Assembly: GCF_022321485.1 (NCBI RefSeq)
Contig: NZ_JAKOGG010000015.1
Span: forward strand, 30,574-94,573
DNA from: Shewanella electrica
Lineage (GTDB): Bacteria; Pseudomonadota; Gammaproteobacteria; Enterobacterales; Shewanellaceae
Length of the DNA: 64,000 nucleotides
Direction: 5' to 3'
Part shown: positions 47,751 through 56,297 of the stretch, one piece after another
Position numbering within the stretch: the stretch's first letter is position 1
How the letters are laid out: the number at the start of each line of letters is the position of its first letter
Position numbers and translations under genes: made by a program
The notes under the pieces: generated by a model
Database searches by the model: none
What the model saw: the letters and a program-made list of their open reading frames with translations, nothing else
What the model was told of the DNA's origin: nothing

Positions 47751-50700
47751 ATGCTACCCTTGTTATCGCATCAACAGGCGCTAGAACCTGTTTATCTTCA
47801 ATATTTAGCTTCATTAAAAGATGCTGGCTTCGCCGGTGATATCGATACACGCTACAGCGCGCGTATGGCACAGGCGACCGATAACTCGGTGTATCAATTT
47901 CTCCCTCAAGCGGTGATTTATCCCAAAAACTCTGCTGACGTGGCGCTCGCTTTGCGGGTAGGTGCACAACCGCAGTTTGAAAAGGTGGTATTCAGCGCCC
48001 GTGGCGGCGGTACTGGCACGAATGGTCAATCATTGACGCATGGTATCGTGCTCGACCTCAGCCGCCATATGAACCGCATTATTGAAGTGAATGCGGCAGA
48101 AGGTTGGGTGAAAGTTGAGGCGGGCGTGATTAAAGATCAACTTAATGATGCACTGCGGCCTCATGGCCTATTTTTCTCTCCCGATCTGTCTACCTCAAAT
48201 CGGGCGACGCTGGGCGGTATGATTGCTACCGATGCCTCCGGTGCCGGGTCGTTGGTTTATGGCAAAACCTCAGATCACGTATTGTCGCTCAAGAGCGTGC
48301 TCGTTGACGGTTCCGTGATGGTCACTGATGACATCGATGCCGCTGCACTGCCAGATGGCAGTCAATCATTGGCTGATCGTATTACCGTCGAAGTGGCAAA
48401 ATGCTGTGCCGACAAGCGGCAACTGATTTTACAACGCTTCCCCGAACTGAACCGCTTTCTCACCGGTTACGATTTAAAACATGTGTGGAACGATGACCTG
48501 AGCAAGTTTAACCTCAGTCGCATTCTCACCGGAGCCGAAGGCACGTTGGCGGTGGTCACTGAAGCCAAGCTCAACGTGCTACCGCTGCCGAAAAACCGTT
48601 TGATGGTGAATATCAAATACGACAGTTTTGAATCGGCCCTGCGGCACGCGCCCGATCTGGTCAAAGCGAATGCCACCGTGGTGGAAACCGTTGACTCCAA
48701 GGTATTGAATCTCGCCCGTAAAGATATTATTTGGCACTCGGTTGCTGATTATATTCAGGCGGTGCCGGGCAAAGAGATCGACGGTTTAAACATGGTGGAG
48801 TTTGCTGGTGATGAGACTGATGTTGAGCAGCGCTGTGAAGCATTGTGCCAGCGGTTAGAGCAACAAATTGCCTCCAGCGAAAAAGGTGTTGTTGGTTATC
48901 AAATAGCGCGTGATCCCGGTGTGATTGCTAAGATTTACGCCATGCGTAAAAAAGCCGTCGGCTTGCTGGGCGCCACTAAGGGCCGCCGCAAACCGATTGC
49001 TTTTGCTGAAGATACCGCAGTGCCGCCCGAATCGCTGGCGGATTACATCATGGAATTTCGTGCACTGCTCGATAGCCACAAACTGCAATACGGCATGTTT
49101 GGCCACGTCGACGCCGGTGTACTGCACGTGCGACCAGCGCTAGATATGTGTGACCCAGAAGATGAAAAACTGCTTAAACAGGTGTCTGATGAAGTGGCCG
49201 CATTAACCCGTAAATATGGTGGTTTAATGTGGGGCGAACACGGCAAAGGCGTGCGTGGTGAATACGGCCCTGCGGTGTTTGGCGCCGAGTTATATGCCGA
49301 GCTAGAACAGATTAAAACCCTGTTTGACCCACAAAACCGCTTAAATCCGGGCAAACTGGTGGCGCCGAAAGATAGCGGTCCGATGGTTTACAATGTTGAC
49401 AGTACCAAGCGGGGCAAATTTGATCGGCAGATCCCTGTTAATGTGCGTGATGCCTTCCCTGATGTGATGGACTGTAACGGCAATGGTTTGTGCTTCAACT
49501 ACAGCCGCTTCTCGCCGATGTGCCCGTCATTTAAAGTGACCGGTGATCGTATTCACTCCCCCAAAGGCCGTGCTGGTTTGATGCGTGAATGGTTGCGTTT
49601 GCTGGAAGCCGAAGGTGTGGACATCAACGCGTTAGCGCGCGCCAAGCCGGTCAGCATCTGGCAGCGTTTGCAAAACACCCTCAACAAAGACAAAGAGTAT
49701 GATTACTCTCACGAAGTGATGGAATCGATGAAGGGTTGTTTGGCGTGTAAGGCCTGCTCGGGCCAATGTCCGGTACGGGTTGATGTGCCTAAATTCCGCG
49801 CCCAGTTCTTTAATATCTATTACGGCCGTTATCTGCGTCCAGCCAAGGATTATCTGGTTGGCAGCATTGAAGACTCAGTGCAACTGATGGTCAAAGCGCC
49901 CAAGTTAGCTAATTTCGCCGCACAAAATGGGCTAAGCAAGTGGGTGATCAAACAAGCATTAGGCTATGTTGATGCGCCAGCGTTATCGGTGCCGACATTG
50001 AGCCAAATGCTCGACGGCCATCATTGCCGTGGTTATGACTTAGAAGCGCTGCAACAAATTCCAGCCGCTGAACGGTCGAAGTACGTGCTGGTGGTGCAAG
50101 ATCCATTCAACAGTTTTTACGATGCGGAATTGGTATTCCACTTTATTCGCTTAGTCGAGCTGCTCGGGTACAAACCGGTATTGCTGCCATTTAAACCCAA
50201 CGGTAAGCCCGCGCATATTAAAGGTTTTCTCGATAAGTTTGCCCGCATCGCTAAATCGGCGTCGGATTTCCTCAATCAAGTGGCGGCGCTGGGGATGCCG
50301 ATGGTAGGCGTTGATCCCGCTTTAGTGTTGGTATACCGCGATGAATATAAAGTTGCACTGGGTGCTGCCCGCGGCAATTTTGAGGTGCAGTTACCTAACG
50401 AATGGCTGTTGCAGCATTTATCACAACTGCCATCGCTAGCGCCATCAGGCCGTAAATATACCTGGTTTAGCCATTGCACCGAATCCAGCGCTAAGCCGAA
50501 TACTGCCAAAGATTGGCATAACATCTTTGCTCACTTGGGCGCCGAGTGTCACAGTGTCAACTTAGGCTGTTGTGGCATGGCGGGTACCTACGGCCATGAG
50601 ATTGATAATCTGGAGCGTTCTAAAGCGCTGTATGAGATGTCGTGGCAACAGGCGATTGAGCAAACGCCGCAAGAGCAGATCTTGATTTCGGGTTATTCCT

Positions 50701-50795
50701 GCCGTAGCCAAGTGAAGCGCCTCGGTGGTTTTAGAGCGAAGCATCCGCTTGAAGCGATTTTAGAACTCTACGCCGCTGCCGATACGCCAGCGTAA
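47751..50795 (+). CDS. ydiJ: FAD/Fe-S D-2-hydroxyglutarate dehydrogenase, YdiJ-type
   Basis: The 1014-residue protein fuses an FAD-binding GlcD-like oxidase (PCMH-type FAD site around SARGGGTGTNGQS and DLSTSNRATLGGMIATDASGAG) to a C-terminal Fe-S and CCG region. The Fe-S cysteines lie in CNGNGLCFNYSRFSPMCPSFK and CLACKACSGQCPVRVDVP (key Cys near 575-590 and 660-675). The later HCTESS and LGCCGMAGTYGHE segments are GlpC-like CCG motifs. Length is close to E. coli YdiJ (1018), which oxidises D-2-hydroxyglutarate, a by-product of SerA. A D-lactate dehydrogenase is the alternative reading. It is monocistronic with its own terminator. Confidence 0.88.
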   Translation: MLPLLSHQQALEPVYLQYLASLKDAGFAGDIDTRYSARMAQATDNSVYQFLPQAVIYPKNSADVALALRVGAQPQFEKVVFSARGGGTGTNGQSLTHGIVLDLSRHMNRIIEVNAAEGWVKVEAGVIKDQLNDALRPHGLFFSPDLSTSNRATLGGMIATDASGAGSLVYGKTSDHVLSLKSVLVDGSVMVTDDIDAAALPDGSQSLADRITVEVAKCCADKRQLILQRFPELNRFLTGYDLKHVWNDDLSKFNLSRILTGAEGTLAVVTEAKLNVLPLPKNRLMVNIKYDSFESALRHAPDLVKANATVVETVDSKVLNLARKDIIWHSVADYIQAVPGKEIDGLNMVEFAGDETDVEQRCEALCQRLEQQIASSEKGVVGYQIARDPGVIAKIYAMRKKAVGLLGATKGRRKPIAFAEDTAVPPESLADYIMEFRALLDSHKLQYGMFGHVDAGVLHVRPALDMCDPEDEKLLKQVSDEVAALTRKYGGLMWGEHGKGVRGEYGPAVFGAELYAELEQIKTLFDPQNRLNPGKLVAPKDSGPMVYNVDSTKRGKFDRQIPVNVRDAFPDVMDCNGNGLCFNYSRFSPMCPSFKVTGDRIHSPKGRAGLMREWLRLLEAEGVDINALARAKPVSIWQRLQNTLNKDKEYDYSHEVMESMKGCLACKACSGQCPVRVDVPKFRAQFFNIYYGRYLRPAKDYLVGSIEDSVQLMVKAPKLANFAAQNGLSKWVIKQALGYVDAPALSVPTLSQMLDGHHCRGYDLEALQQIPAAERSKYVLVVQDPFNSFYDAELVFHFIRLVELLGYKPVLLPFKPNGKPAHIKGFLDKFARIAKSASDFLNQVAALGMPMVGVDPALVLVYRDEYKVALGAARGNFEVQLPNEWLLQHLSQLPSLAPSGRKYTWFSHCTESSAKPNTAKDWHNIFAHLGAECHSVNLGCCGMAGTYGHEIDNLERSKALYEMSWQQAIEQTPQEQILISGYSCRSQVKRLGGFRAKHPLEAILELYAAADTPA

Positions 50796-50812
50796 ACGGA
50801 ATCGGCTCAACG

Positions 50813-50836
50813 AAGAGACCTGCGGGTCTCTTTTTT
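50813..50836 (+). terminator. Rho-independent terminator of ydiJ
   Basis: AAGAGACC (50813-50820) and GGTCTCTT (50825-50832) pair across a 4-nt loop and are followed by a T-run. Confidence 0.88.
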
Positions 50837-50968
50837 ATCAAAAATTTATTTGCTGATAAAACATCGGCGTAGCTAACTTTAGCGCAGAGTTCATCATCTC
50901 GGCCGTGCAAATTTCGTGCGAAGGTAGTTTAATAAAGTATCACAGGCTCGAAAGATGGGAGGTGTTCT

Positions 50969-51388
50969 TTGAACCGAGATGAAAGTTTGGGTTATTTAGT
51001 CGCTCACCTGAACCAAGATATATTGCAGGAACTAGACTCACGCCTGCAGTTATATCAAATCGACATCAAGTTGTGGCCAGTGTTATTCGCACTGTTACAA
51101 GAGGAAGGCTTGAGCCAAACCGAGCTGTCTAAACGTTGTGACGTTGCCAACTACACTATGACGCGTTTTCTCGACCAGTTGCAGGCGCAAGGCTTAATTC
51201 GACGCCATCAGGAAGAGGATAACCGTCGTACATTTCAAATATTTCTAACGCCTCAGGCTAAAGCGATGGAGCAAGATTTAGTCCGAGAAGCCGAACGCGT
51301 CAACGAGATGTTTTTAGGTAGGCTCAATGACGAAGAGCGCGCCGTGTTACTGGCGCTACTCAAGAAAGTGAATCGTCAATCAGTATGA
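50969..51388 (+). CDS. MarR-family transcriptional regulator
   Basis: The 139-residue protein has a winged helix-turn-helix (LSQTELSKRCDVANYTMTRFLDQL, key residues about 48-72) and wing (GLIRRHQEEDNRRTFQIFLT) in the MarR arrangement, flanked by dimerisation helices. The start is TTG 50969, supported by GGAGG 6 nt upstream; no ATG is available. It has no close divergent partner, and the next gene is convergent and unrelated, so its targets cannot be inferred. The 132-nt gap upstream after the ydiJ terminator presumably holds its promoter. Confidence 0.88.
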   Translation: MNRDESLGYLVAHLNQDILQELDSRLQLYQIDIKLWPVLFALLQEEGLSQTELSKRCDVANYTMTRFLDQLQAQGLIRRHQEEDNRRTFQIFLTPQAKAMEQDLVREAERVNEMFLGRLNDEERAVLLALLKKVNRQSV

Positions 51389-51401
51389 GTTGCAGCCCAT
51401 G

Positions 51402-51737
51402 CTAGACATACGCTAGCAGCAAACTTGAGGCAATCAACAACAACGCAAAGTAGCCGCCTAATTGCACTCCGCTCTTACGTGACAAGTGCTTTAGGCTGGT
51501 GATCAACTCGTCACGCCGATAGATACGGCAAATGGTGTGGCTACCCGTCATATCAATCAGCAACTGCAACTTGCAGTTATCACCGTTTGATAATTCAAAG
51601 GTATGCTCGGTCTGCGGCGCGAAATTGAATTTACGTGAAACGGTCTTGCCGTTAACGGAAAGCGACTCTAAGCCAGTCCATTCGCTCGCACTAAATTCCA
51701 CTTTATGATGCGCAATGTCATAGTTAAATTTGACCAT
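51402..51737 (-). CDS. Small tail-anchored protein of unknown function
   Basis: The protein of about 111 residues has a soluble beta-rich region (MVKFNYDIAHHKVEFSASEW opening; VSRKFNFAPQTEHTFEL) and a single C-terminal membrane helix (about 91-109, GGYFALLLIASSLLLAYV), so it is probably tail-anchored in the inner membrane. Met at 51737 is favoured by GGAG about 9 nt upstream over the ATG at 51755. It is convergent with the marR-like gene (13-nt gap). I do not recognise the family. Confidence 0.65.
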   Translation of the reverse strand: MVKFNYDIAHHKVEFSASEWTGLESLSVNGKTVSRKFNFAPQTEHTFELSNGDNCKLQLLIDMTGSHTICRIYRRDELITSLKHLSRKSGVQLGGYFALLLIASSLLLAYV

Positions 51738-51916
51738 TTCGCGTGCTCCATTCATCGTCGCATTACTTAAGATTCAAGCAGAGGAAAGTGCACGGCGCCA
51801 CTACGGAATAATGAATTTTCTGTTAACAGAGTGTAACTTTATGGCGGGGTTGAAAATTTAGTTGGTCGGACGAGCTGCCGCGAGTGATTGCACTCTCTCA
51901 CGGCAGCGGAATAGCG

Positions 51917-52951
51917 TTATTTAGCTTGATTGATAATGGCGCGCGCCATCTCATCAGCGACATCCGCGGTGGTACGCGCCTGCGCATCGGCTTGGCTGAA
52001 AACCTTGAGCAGGGTGTTATATATCTGTTCAACTTTAGCGGTCGATTGCTGCACATCATATTGATTTTCAAACGATACGTTGATAATGCCGCCAGCATTG
52101 ATCACGTAGTCTGGTGCATACAAAATACCGCGTTGCTGTAGCGCTTGTGCATGACGCATTTCGGCCAATTGGTTGTTGGCACACCCAGCAACAATGCTAG
52201 CCTTTAACTGGGGCAAGGTGACATCGTTAATGGTGGCTCCGAGGGCACATGGCGCGTAAATGTCCACATCCTGTTGGTAGATGTCCTGCGGTGCGACCAC
52301 TGTTGCCCCGAACTCGTTGGCGACACGTTGCAAGTTAGGTTGGTGAATGTCAGTCACGACCAATTTGGCACCTTCTTGATGAAGATGTTTGCACAAGTAA
52401 TAACCCACATGGCCAACACCTTGTACCGCAACACGTAACCCAGCCAGTGAGTCGCGGCCCAATTGATGTTTAACCGCGGCTTTAATGCCTAAATAAGTGC
52501 CCAGCGCGGTAAACGGTGACGGATCGCCGCTTTTACCTTCAAGGCCAGCAACGTAAGGTGTTTGGCTGCTAGCAATCTTAATATCCGCTGGGGTGGTGCC
52601 TACGTCTTCTGCGGCGACATAGCGGCCACCAAGGCTATTTACAAAACGCCCGAACGCGGTAAATAGTGCCGCACGATCCGGCGTGTTCTGCGGGTCCGCA
52701 ATAATGACTGACTTACCGCCACCCATGGTCAAACCGGCCATGGCATTTTTATAGGTCATGCCTTTAGAAAGGCGCAGTACATCGTTAAGCGCTTCCTCCT
52801 CTGAAGGGTAATTCCACATACGGGTGCCGCCAAAGGCTGGCCCAAGGTTGGTGTTGTGCACGGCGATAATCGCTTTTAAGCCGCTGGCTTTGTCGTGACA
52901 AAAAACAACCTGTTCGTGTTCGTCAAAGGATGGATGGTTAAATACCGCCAC
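51917..52951 (-). CDS. Leu/Phe/Val-type amino acid dehydrogenase (leucine dehydrogenase)
   Basis: The 344-residue NAD-dependent enzyme of the Glu/Leu/Phe/Val dehydrogenase family deaminates branched-chain amino acids to their 2-oxo acids. The catalytic lysine lies in GLTMGGGKSVI, the substrate loop is LGPAFGGTRMWNY, and the Rossmann motif is VAVQGVGHVGYYLC. GTG 52951 is chosen because GGAG sits 6-7 nt upstream and the protein then opens VAVFNHPSFDEHEQV, as in Shewanella homologues. The open frame upstream (to 53080) has no family similarity. It is monocistronic. Confidence 0.9.
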   Translation of the reverse strand: MAVFNHPSFDEHEQVVFCHDKASGLKAIIAVHNTNLGPAFGGTRMWNYPSEEEALNDVLRLSKGMTYKNAMAGLTMGGGKSVIIADPQNTPDRAALFTAFGRFVNSLGGRYVAAEDVGTTPADIKIASSQTPYVAGLEGKSGDPSPFTALGTYLGIKAAVKHQLGRDSLAGLRVAVQGVGHVGYYLCKHLHQEGAKLVVTDIHQPNLQRVANEFGATVVAPQDIYQQDVDIYAPCALGATINDVTLPQLKASIVAGCANNQLAEMRHAQALQQRGILYAPDYVINAGGIINVSFENQYDVQQSTAKVEQIYNTLLKVFSQADAQARTTADVADEMARAIINQAK

Positions 52952-53108
52952 AATATACTCCGTGTTTCGTTGTGCTGTAAAAATCGCAACAGCAGATTTA
53001 ACCGTATGATTTATTGAATAATGACGGATAAACTGCGTGGTGCTACCCAATATTTTTGCGCCTTGTCGTAGCGCCACCATTAGTGTGGGTTGATGTCAAA
53101 TAAGTCTC

Positions 53109-53280
53109 TAGGGGCTGTTGACCGTTAATGTTTGATTTGAACTCATCGGGCAGAGACAGCGCGCGATTTATTCAGCGTTAGGTGCTATTGGTGGAGAAGC
53201 ACCACACGGCACATCCCACGTCTTGCCTAAATTGTGCACTGCTTGCTGTAAAAATAATCAGCAAAGATCAACAGCGCCAA
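53109..53280 (+). mobile_element. MITE-like element, copy C (internally deleted)
   Basis: It begins TAGGGGCTGTTGACCGTTA and ends CAGCAAAGATCAACAGCGCC. The middle follows the right half of copy A (GATTTATTCAGCGTTAGGTGCTATTGGTGGAGAA, key positions 53164-53198), while about 90 bp of the left-centre are missing. It lies within the 509-nt gap between the leucine dehydrogenase and DUF4826 genes. The rest of that gap shows nothing clear. Confidence 0.8.
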
Positions 53281-53460
53281 GCTTAGGGGCTTTTCGCTTG
53301 AGCTAGACGCAGCGGAACGATAGCATCTAGTGGTTAAATCAACCACTCCGATGTTGCACTGGTCATTCAGTTGTTGGAAATTTAGCTTTCCAGCATATTG
53401 ATGACGCAACGCGTTGAGTCTAACGGTCAACCAAAAATAACAACGTAGTAAGGAAGATAT

Positions 53461-53880
53461 ATGACCGAAGCGTCAAGCAACGCCGAAGCCGCCCAAGCAC
53501 AGTGGGCCCGTGAACAGTTCCAAAAGGCCAATCGCTTTTTGGCAGAGAAGGGCATTATCCCGAACAAAGTGATGGTGGCTGAGAGTCGCTATTTTGCGCC
53601 TTACGTGGCCGTGTGGAAAATTGCCGCCACGCGACCTCACAAAGCGGTTTACTGGGTGATCAGCGGCGATTTACCCACAGATTTGGTTAGTGCTGACGCC
53701 GCCAAAGACGCGCGTGAGGTGTTACGTCATTTCTCGCTGGCTTGGCATCTAAAAGCGGAAAATCTGATCCAAAACGGTCTACGCGATGACACGCAAAAGC
53801 AATATGCAGGTTTGTTGATTTCTCGCGCTGAAAGTTTGTTTGCTATGTATCAAGACGAAAAGATTTGGCAACAAGCCTAA
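53461..53880 (+). CDS. DUF4826 family protein
   Basis: The 139-residue soluble protein has the opening AQWAREQFQKANRFLAEKGI and a core VWKIAATRPHKAVYWVISGDLPTDL followed by helices, the pattern of the small DUF4826 family of Shewanella and relatives. No function is known. The ATG is preceded by GGAAG. It is convergent with rnt and shares a terminator with it. Upstream is MITE copy C, so its promoter must lie within the 180 nt between the element and the start, or within the element. Confidence 0.7.
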   Translation: MTEASSNAEAAQAQWAREQFQKANRFLAEKGIIPNKVMVAESRYFAPYVAVWKIAATRPHKAVYWVISGDLPTDLVSADAAKDAREVLRHFSLAWHLKAENLIQNGLRDDTQKQYAGLLISRAESLFAMYQDEKIWQQA

Positions 53881-53882
53881 TG

Positions 53883-53913
53883 AAAAACACCCGCTGATTG
53901 CGGGTGTTTTTTT
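53883..53913. terminator. Bidirectional terminator (DUF4826 gene / rnt)
   Basis: AAAAACACCCGC and GCGGGTGTTTTTTT form a 12-bp stem with a 5-nt loop and T-runs on both strands. On the minus strand it directly follows the rnt stop. Confidence 0.92.
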
Positions 53914-54574
53914 ACTCGCTGATGTCTGCCGAGTCCTCATGGGGCGCTACTGGCCAACCGCCTAATGCTTTCCAACGGTTAACGATAAGACAGAACAGTT
54001 CGGCAGTACGTTCCGTATCGTATAAGGCAGAATGCGCCTCGTTATTATCAAATGGAATACCGGCAATGCTGCACGCCTTCGCCAGTACGGTATGGCCTAA
54101 TGCCAACCCCGCTAAAGTGGCGGTATCAAAGGTGGCAAATGGGTGAAATGGCGAGCGTTTTAGGCCGCAGCGTTCAATGGCTTGACTAACAAAACCATGA
54201 TCAAATGCGGCATTGTGGGCAACGATAATGGCGCGATGGCAATCAAACTGCTTGAGATTTTTCTTAACTGCTTTGCAAATTTCTTTTAGTGCTTCAGCTT
54301 CACTGACCGCACCACGCAGTGGATTGCTTGGGTCGATACCGTTGAAAGCCAGCGCGTCAGGCTCTAAATTTGCGCCTTCGAATGGCTCAACATGAAAGTG
54401 CAAGGTACGGTCGATCTGCAAATTGCCGTCGTCATCCATTTTTAACAATGATGCTGCGATCTCGAGCAATGCATCGGTTTTTGCATTAAATCCCGCCGTT
54501 TCTACATCAATTACAACTGGATAGTACCCACGGAAACGGTATTTTAATTGGTTACTCTCAACCGGTGGATTCAT
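53912..54574 (-). CDS. rnt: Ribonuclease T
   Basis: The 220-residue DEDDh exonuclease trims the 3' ends of tRNA and other stable RNAs. Catalytic residues are visible: Asp and Glu in [10 protein letters not shown] (about 22-31), Asp in [10 protein letters not shown], and His and Asp in [11 protein letters not shown]. Length fits E. coli RNase T (215). It is divergent from motY, a neighbour relation also seen in Vibrio and Shewanella. The start ATG 54574 is within the common range for the family. Expression is presumably independent of the flagellar promoter facing away from it. Confidence 0.95.
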   Translation of the reverse strand: MNPPVESNQLKYRFRGYYPVVIDVETAGFNAKTDALLEIAASLLKMDDDGNLQIDRTLHFHVEPFEGANLEPDALAFNGIDPSNPLRGAVSEAEALKEICKAVKKNLKQFDCHRAIIVAHNAAFDHGFVSQAIERCGLKRSPFHPFATFDTATLAGLALGHTVLAKACSIAGIPFDNNEAHSALYDTERTAELFCLIVNRWKALGGWPVAPHEDSADISE

Positions 54575-54656
54575 CTGTAGCCCCTGGACTTTTTAAAGGC
54601 GGCTATTATGCTAAATCAAAGCTATGGTGTCATGTTCGATTGCTTAATATATCAGC

Positions 54657-54683
54657 TAAAGAACCAGAAACATTGGCCGATAG
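54657..54683 (+). promoter_or_regulatory. Sigma-28 (FliA) promoter of motY
   Basis: TAAA (54657-54660), exactly 15 nt, then GCCGATAG (54676-54683) matches the flagellar sigma factor consensus TAAA-N15-GCCGATAA with one mismatch. It lies 33 nt upstream of the motY start. Confidence 0.88.
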
Positions 54684-54715
54684 TACACTCATAGAAGAAT
54701 TATGTGGGGTATTCG

Positions 54716-55591
54716 ATGTTGCGAAAATTAATGTTGCTAGCGCTACCTCTGCTGCTATCTTGGCAAGCCAATGCTGAGTTGCGCCACTATGTAGCAACCT
54801 TAGAACAGTCGCAATGGCGTGTTAGCACCAGCTCTCCACTGCAATGTACCTTAGAACACGATATTCCTGCCTATGGTAAAGCGGTGTTTACCAGCACCTC
54901 TGGTAAAGATCTAAATCTGCAATTTGTGCTGGATATGTGGCAAAAGCCTGAATCGGTCACCAGCGCTAAGTTGCTGAGTAAAGCGCCACAATGGCGTCCG
55001 GGCGTCATGTCCCGTACGATTACGAATCTGCATTACAAAAAATATTTTAATGGGGAAGTTCCCAAAAAAGCGGCTTGGACCATGCTCAATGAGTTACAAG
55101 TCGGCATGCAGCCAACTTTTTATTATACCGATTGGAACGATAGTCAGAGCCAAGTCGCGGTCGGCTTGTCTGCCGCTAACTTTCAACAAGAGTATGCCCA
55201 ATTCCGACAATGCATTTCTGGATTATTACCCTATAGTTTTGATGATATCGCCTTTACCGTACTCAACTATAAAGAAGGTTCGTCGGACTTAACGCCTTAC
55301 TCAAAAATGCAGTTAAAGCGGTTAGAAACGTATCTTCAATACGATAAAAACATTGAGTTGGTGCTGCTCGATGGTTACACCGACAGCTATGGTTCTAAAA
55401 CGGTTAACCAAAAAATGTCGGATAAACGGGTAGCGGAGCTAAAAGGCTTGCTGGTGCAACAAGGTATACCCGAAGTGAACATTCGCACGGCTGGACATGG
55501 TGAGAATCGTCATGTTGCTTCCAACATGAGTGCCGATCAACGCTTAGTTAACCGCCGCGTGGTCATTCGCATGTCAAAGGATGTTGAATAA
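54716..55591 (+). CDS. motY: Sodium-driven flagellar motor protein MotY
   Basis: The 291-residue periplasmic protein has a signal peptide (LMLLALPLLLSWQANA), an N-terminal MotY domain (about 25-150) that contacts the flagellar basal body, and a C-terminal OmpA-like peptidoglycan-binding domain (about 175-285, with LLDGYTDSYGSKTVNQKMSDKRV and the late RLVNRRVVI). It forms the T ring that holds PomA/PomB stators in Na+-driven motors. ATG 54716 has GGGG 6 nt before it; GTG 54704 is an alternative in frame. A FliA promoter lies directly upstream, in keeping with late flagellar expression. Confidence 0.93.
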   Translation: MLRKLMLLALPLLLSWQANAELRHYVATLEQSQWRVSTSSPLQCTLEHDIPAYGKAVFTSTSGKDLNLQFVLDMWQKPESVTSAKLLSKAPQWRPGVMSRTITNLHYKKYFNGEVPKKAAWTMLNELQVGMQPTFYYTDWNDSQSQVAVGLSAANFQQEYAQFRQCISGLLPYSFDDIAFTVLNYKEGSSDLTPYSKMQLKRLETYLQYDKNIELVLLDGYTDSYGSKTVNQKMSDKRVAELKGLLVQQGIPEVNIRTAGHGENRHVASNMSADQRLVNRRVVIRMSKDVE

Positions 55592-55640
55592 GCGGTGAGG
55601 GGACACTGCCGCTAGGCACGTCAAATACGTTTTTAAGGCC

Positions 55641-55666
55641 AGCCAGTGAGCTGGCTTTTTATTTTT
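55641..55666 (+). terminator. Rho-independent terminator of motY
   Basis: AGCCAG (55641-55646) and CTGGCT (55651-55656) pair across TGAG and are followed by a T-rich tail, 50 nt after the motY stop. Confidence 0.8.
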
Positions 55667-55684
55667 ACTGACCCAAATTTAGAT

Positions 55685-55712
55685 AAAAAAAAGCCCATTC
55701 AAAAGAATGGGC
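55685..55712 (-). terminator. Strong minus-strand terminator of an unannotated transcript
   Basis: GCCCATTC (55693-55700) and GAATGGGC (55705-55712) pair across AAAA. Eight A residues precede the stem on the plus strand, so on the minus strand the hairpin ends in eight T residues. No minus-strand gene longer than a few tens of codons lies upstream of it (55713-56297). Confidence 0.85.
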
Positions 55713-56111
55713 AACATAAAAATTATCGCAATCAACAAATTGAAGGAAGGAAGTCAAGCATAAAGAAATCGTACAAGTAACCGTAACCACAGTTACTGTT
55801 AAATTTCATTTCGAAGTAGCACCCTGTGCCGCTTCAACTTGGTGAGCATTCTAGGAGCAAAACCTCGCTTCAACAAACGAGAAAAATTGCTCATATTCAT
55901 AAGAAAAACTAATGATTTAAATGTGTGACACACCTCAAACCTGCTGTGGTTGTGGGCTTTGAAGGAAGATTCGAATAAATTGCATAAATAATCAGTTTAT
56001 TTTTTTAATCCAAATTTACGGCAGAATCACAATTTTTACCTATTTGACACAACCCTTTGCAATTGTGTGCTTCCCCTCTCAAATTTTCGCCTTATATTAA
56101 GGGGTTTACGT
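55713..56111. other. AT-rich intergenic region, otherwise unexplained
   Basis: These 399 nt have no long ORF. They hold the minus-strand small-ORF candidate, a GTGTG-A-CACAC palindrome (55923-55933), and very AT-rich sequence at 55975-56050 with minus-strand promoter-like elements (TTGGAT and TATTTA at 17-nt spacing). Together with the terminator at 55685 it could be one small minus-strand transcription unit. Confidence 0.4.
55799..55900 (-). CDS. Possible 33-codon basic peptide gene ahead of the minus-strand terminator
   Basis: ATG (55900-55898) to TAA (55801-55799) encodes MNMSNFSRLLKRGFAPR and a further 16 residues rich in Arg, Lys and Leu, ending LLRNEI. It is the only minus-strand ORF of note upstream of the terminator at 55685. 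The ribosome site is poor, so the transcript may be a small RNA instead. A 6-bp inverted repeat (AGTAAC/GTTACT, 55776-55797) lies between its stop and the terminator. I do not recognise the peptide. Confidence 0.25.
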   Translation of the reverse strand: MNMSNFSRLLKRGFAPRMLTKLKRHRVLLRNEI

Positions 56112-56252
56112 TAGGGGATGTTGACCTTTGCTGATTGTTTTACAGCTGGCAGAACGTGATTTAGTCAAGGCGGGTGATGTGTCATGGAGTTATTCTCCAC
56201 CAACAGCTCCTAACGCTGAACAAAAATCAGGCACTAAAGATCAACAGCCCTA
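56112..56252 (-). mobile_element. MITE-like element, copy D (short form)
   Basis: The termini are TAGGGGATGTTGACCTTTGC on the left and AAAGATCAACAGCCCTA on the right (one C short). Read on the minus strand it parallels the right half of copy A: GTTAGGAGCTGTTGGTGGAGAATAACT, then ACATCACCCGCCTTGACTAAATCACG (key positions 56217-56153). It lies 45 nt upstream of the prolyl oligopeptidase gene and so within or next to its promoter. Confidence 0.8.
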
Positions 56253-56297
56253 GTAAATGTTGCCATAAGCAGACTTTTATATAGATAGAGGAAAACT

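Noticed and set aside
54565-54777. 70-codon frame between rnt and motY
   Set aside because: It overlaps the start of rnt, the FliA promoter and the motY signal peptide in another frame.
55923-55933. CRP binding site at the GTGTG-A-CACAC palindrome
   Set aside because: The spacing between half sites is wrong for CRP (needs TGTGA-N6-TCACA).
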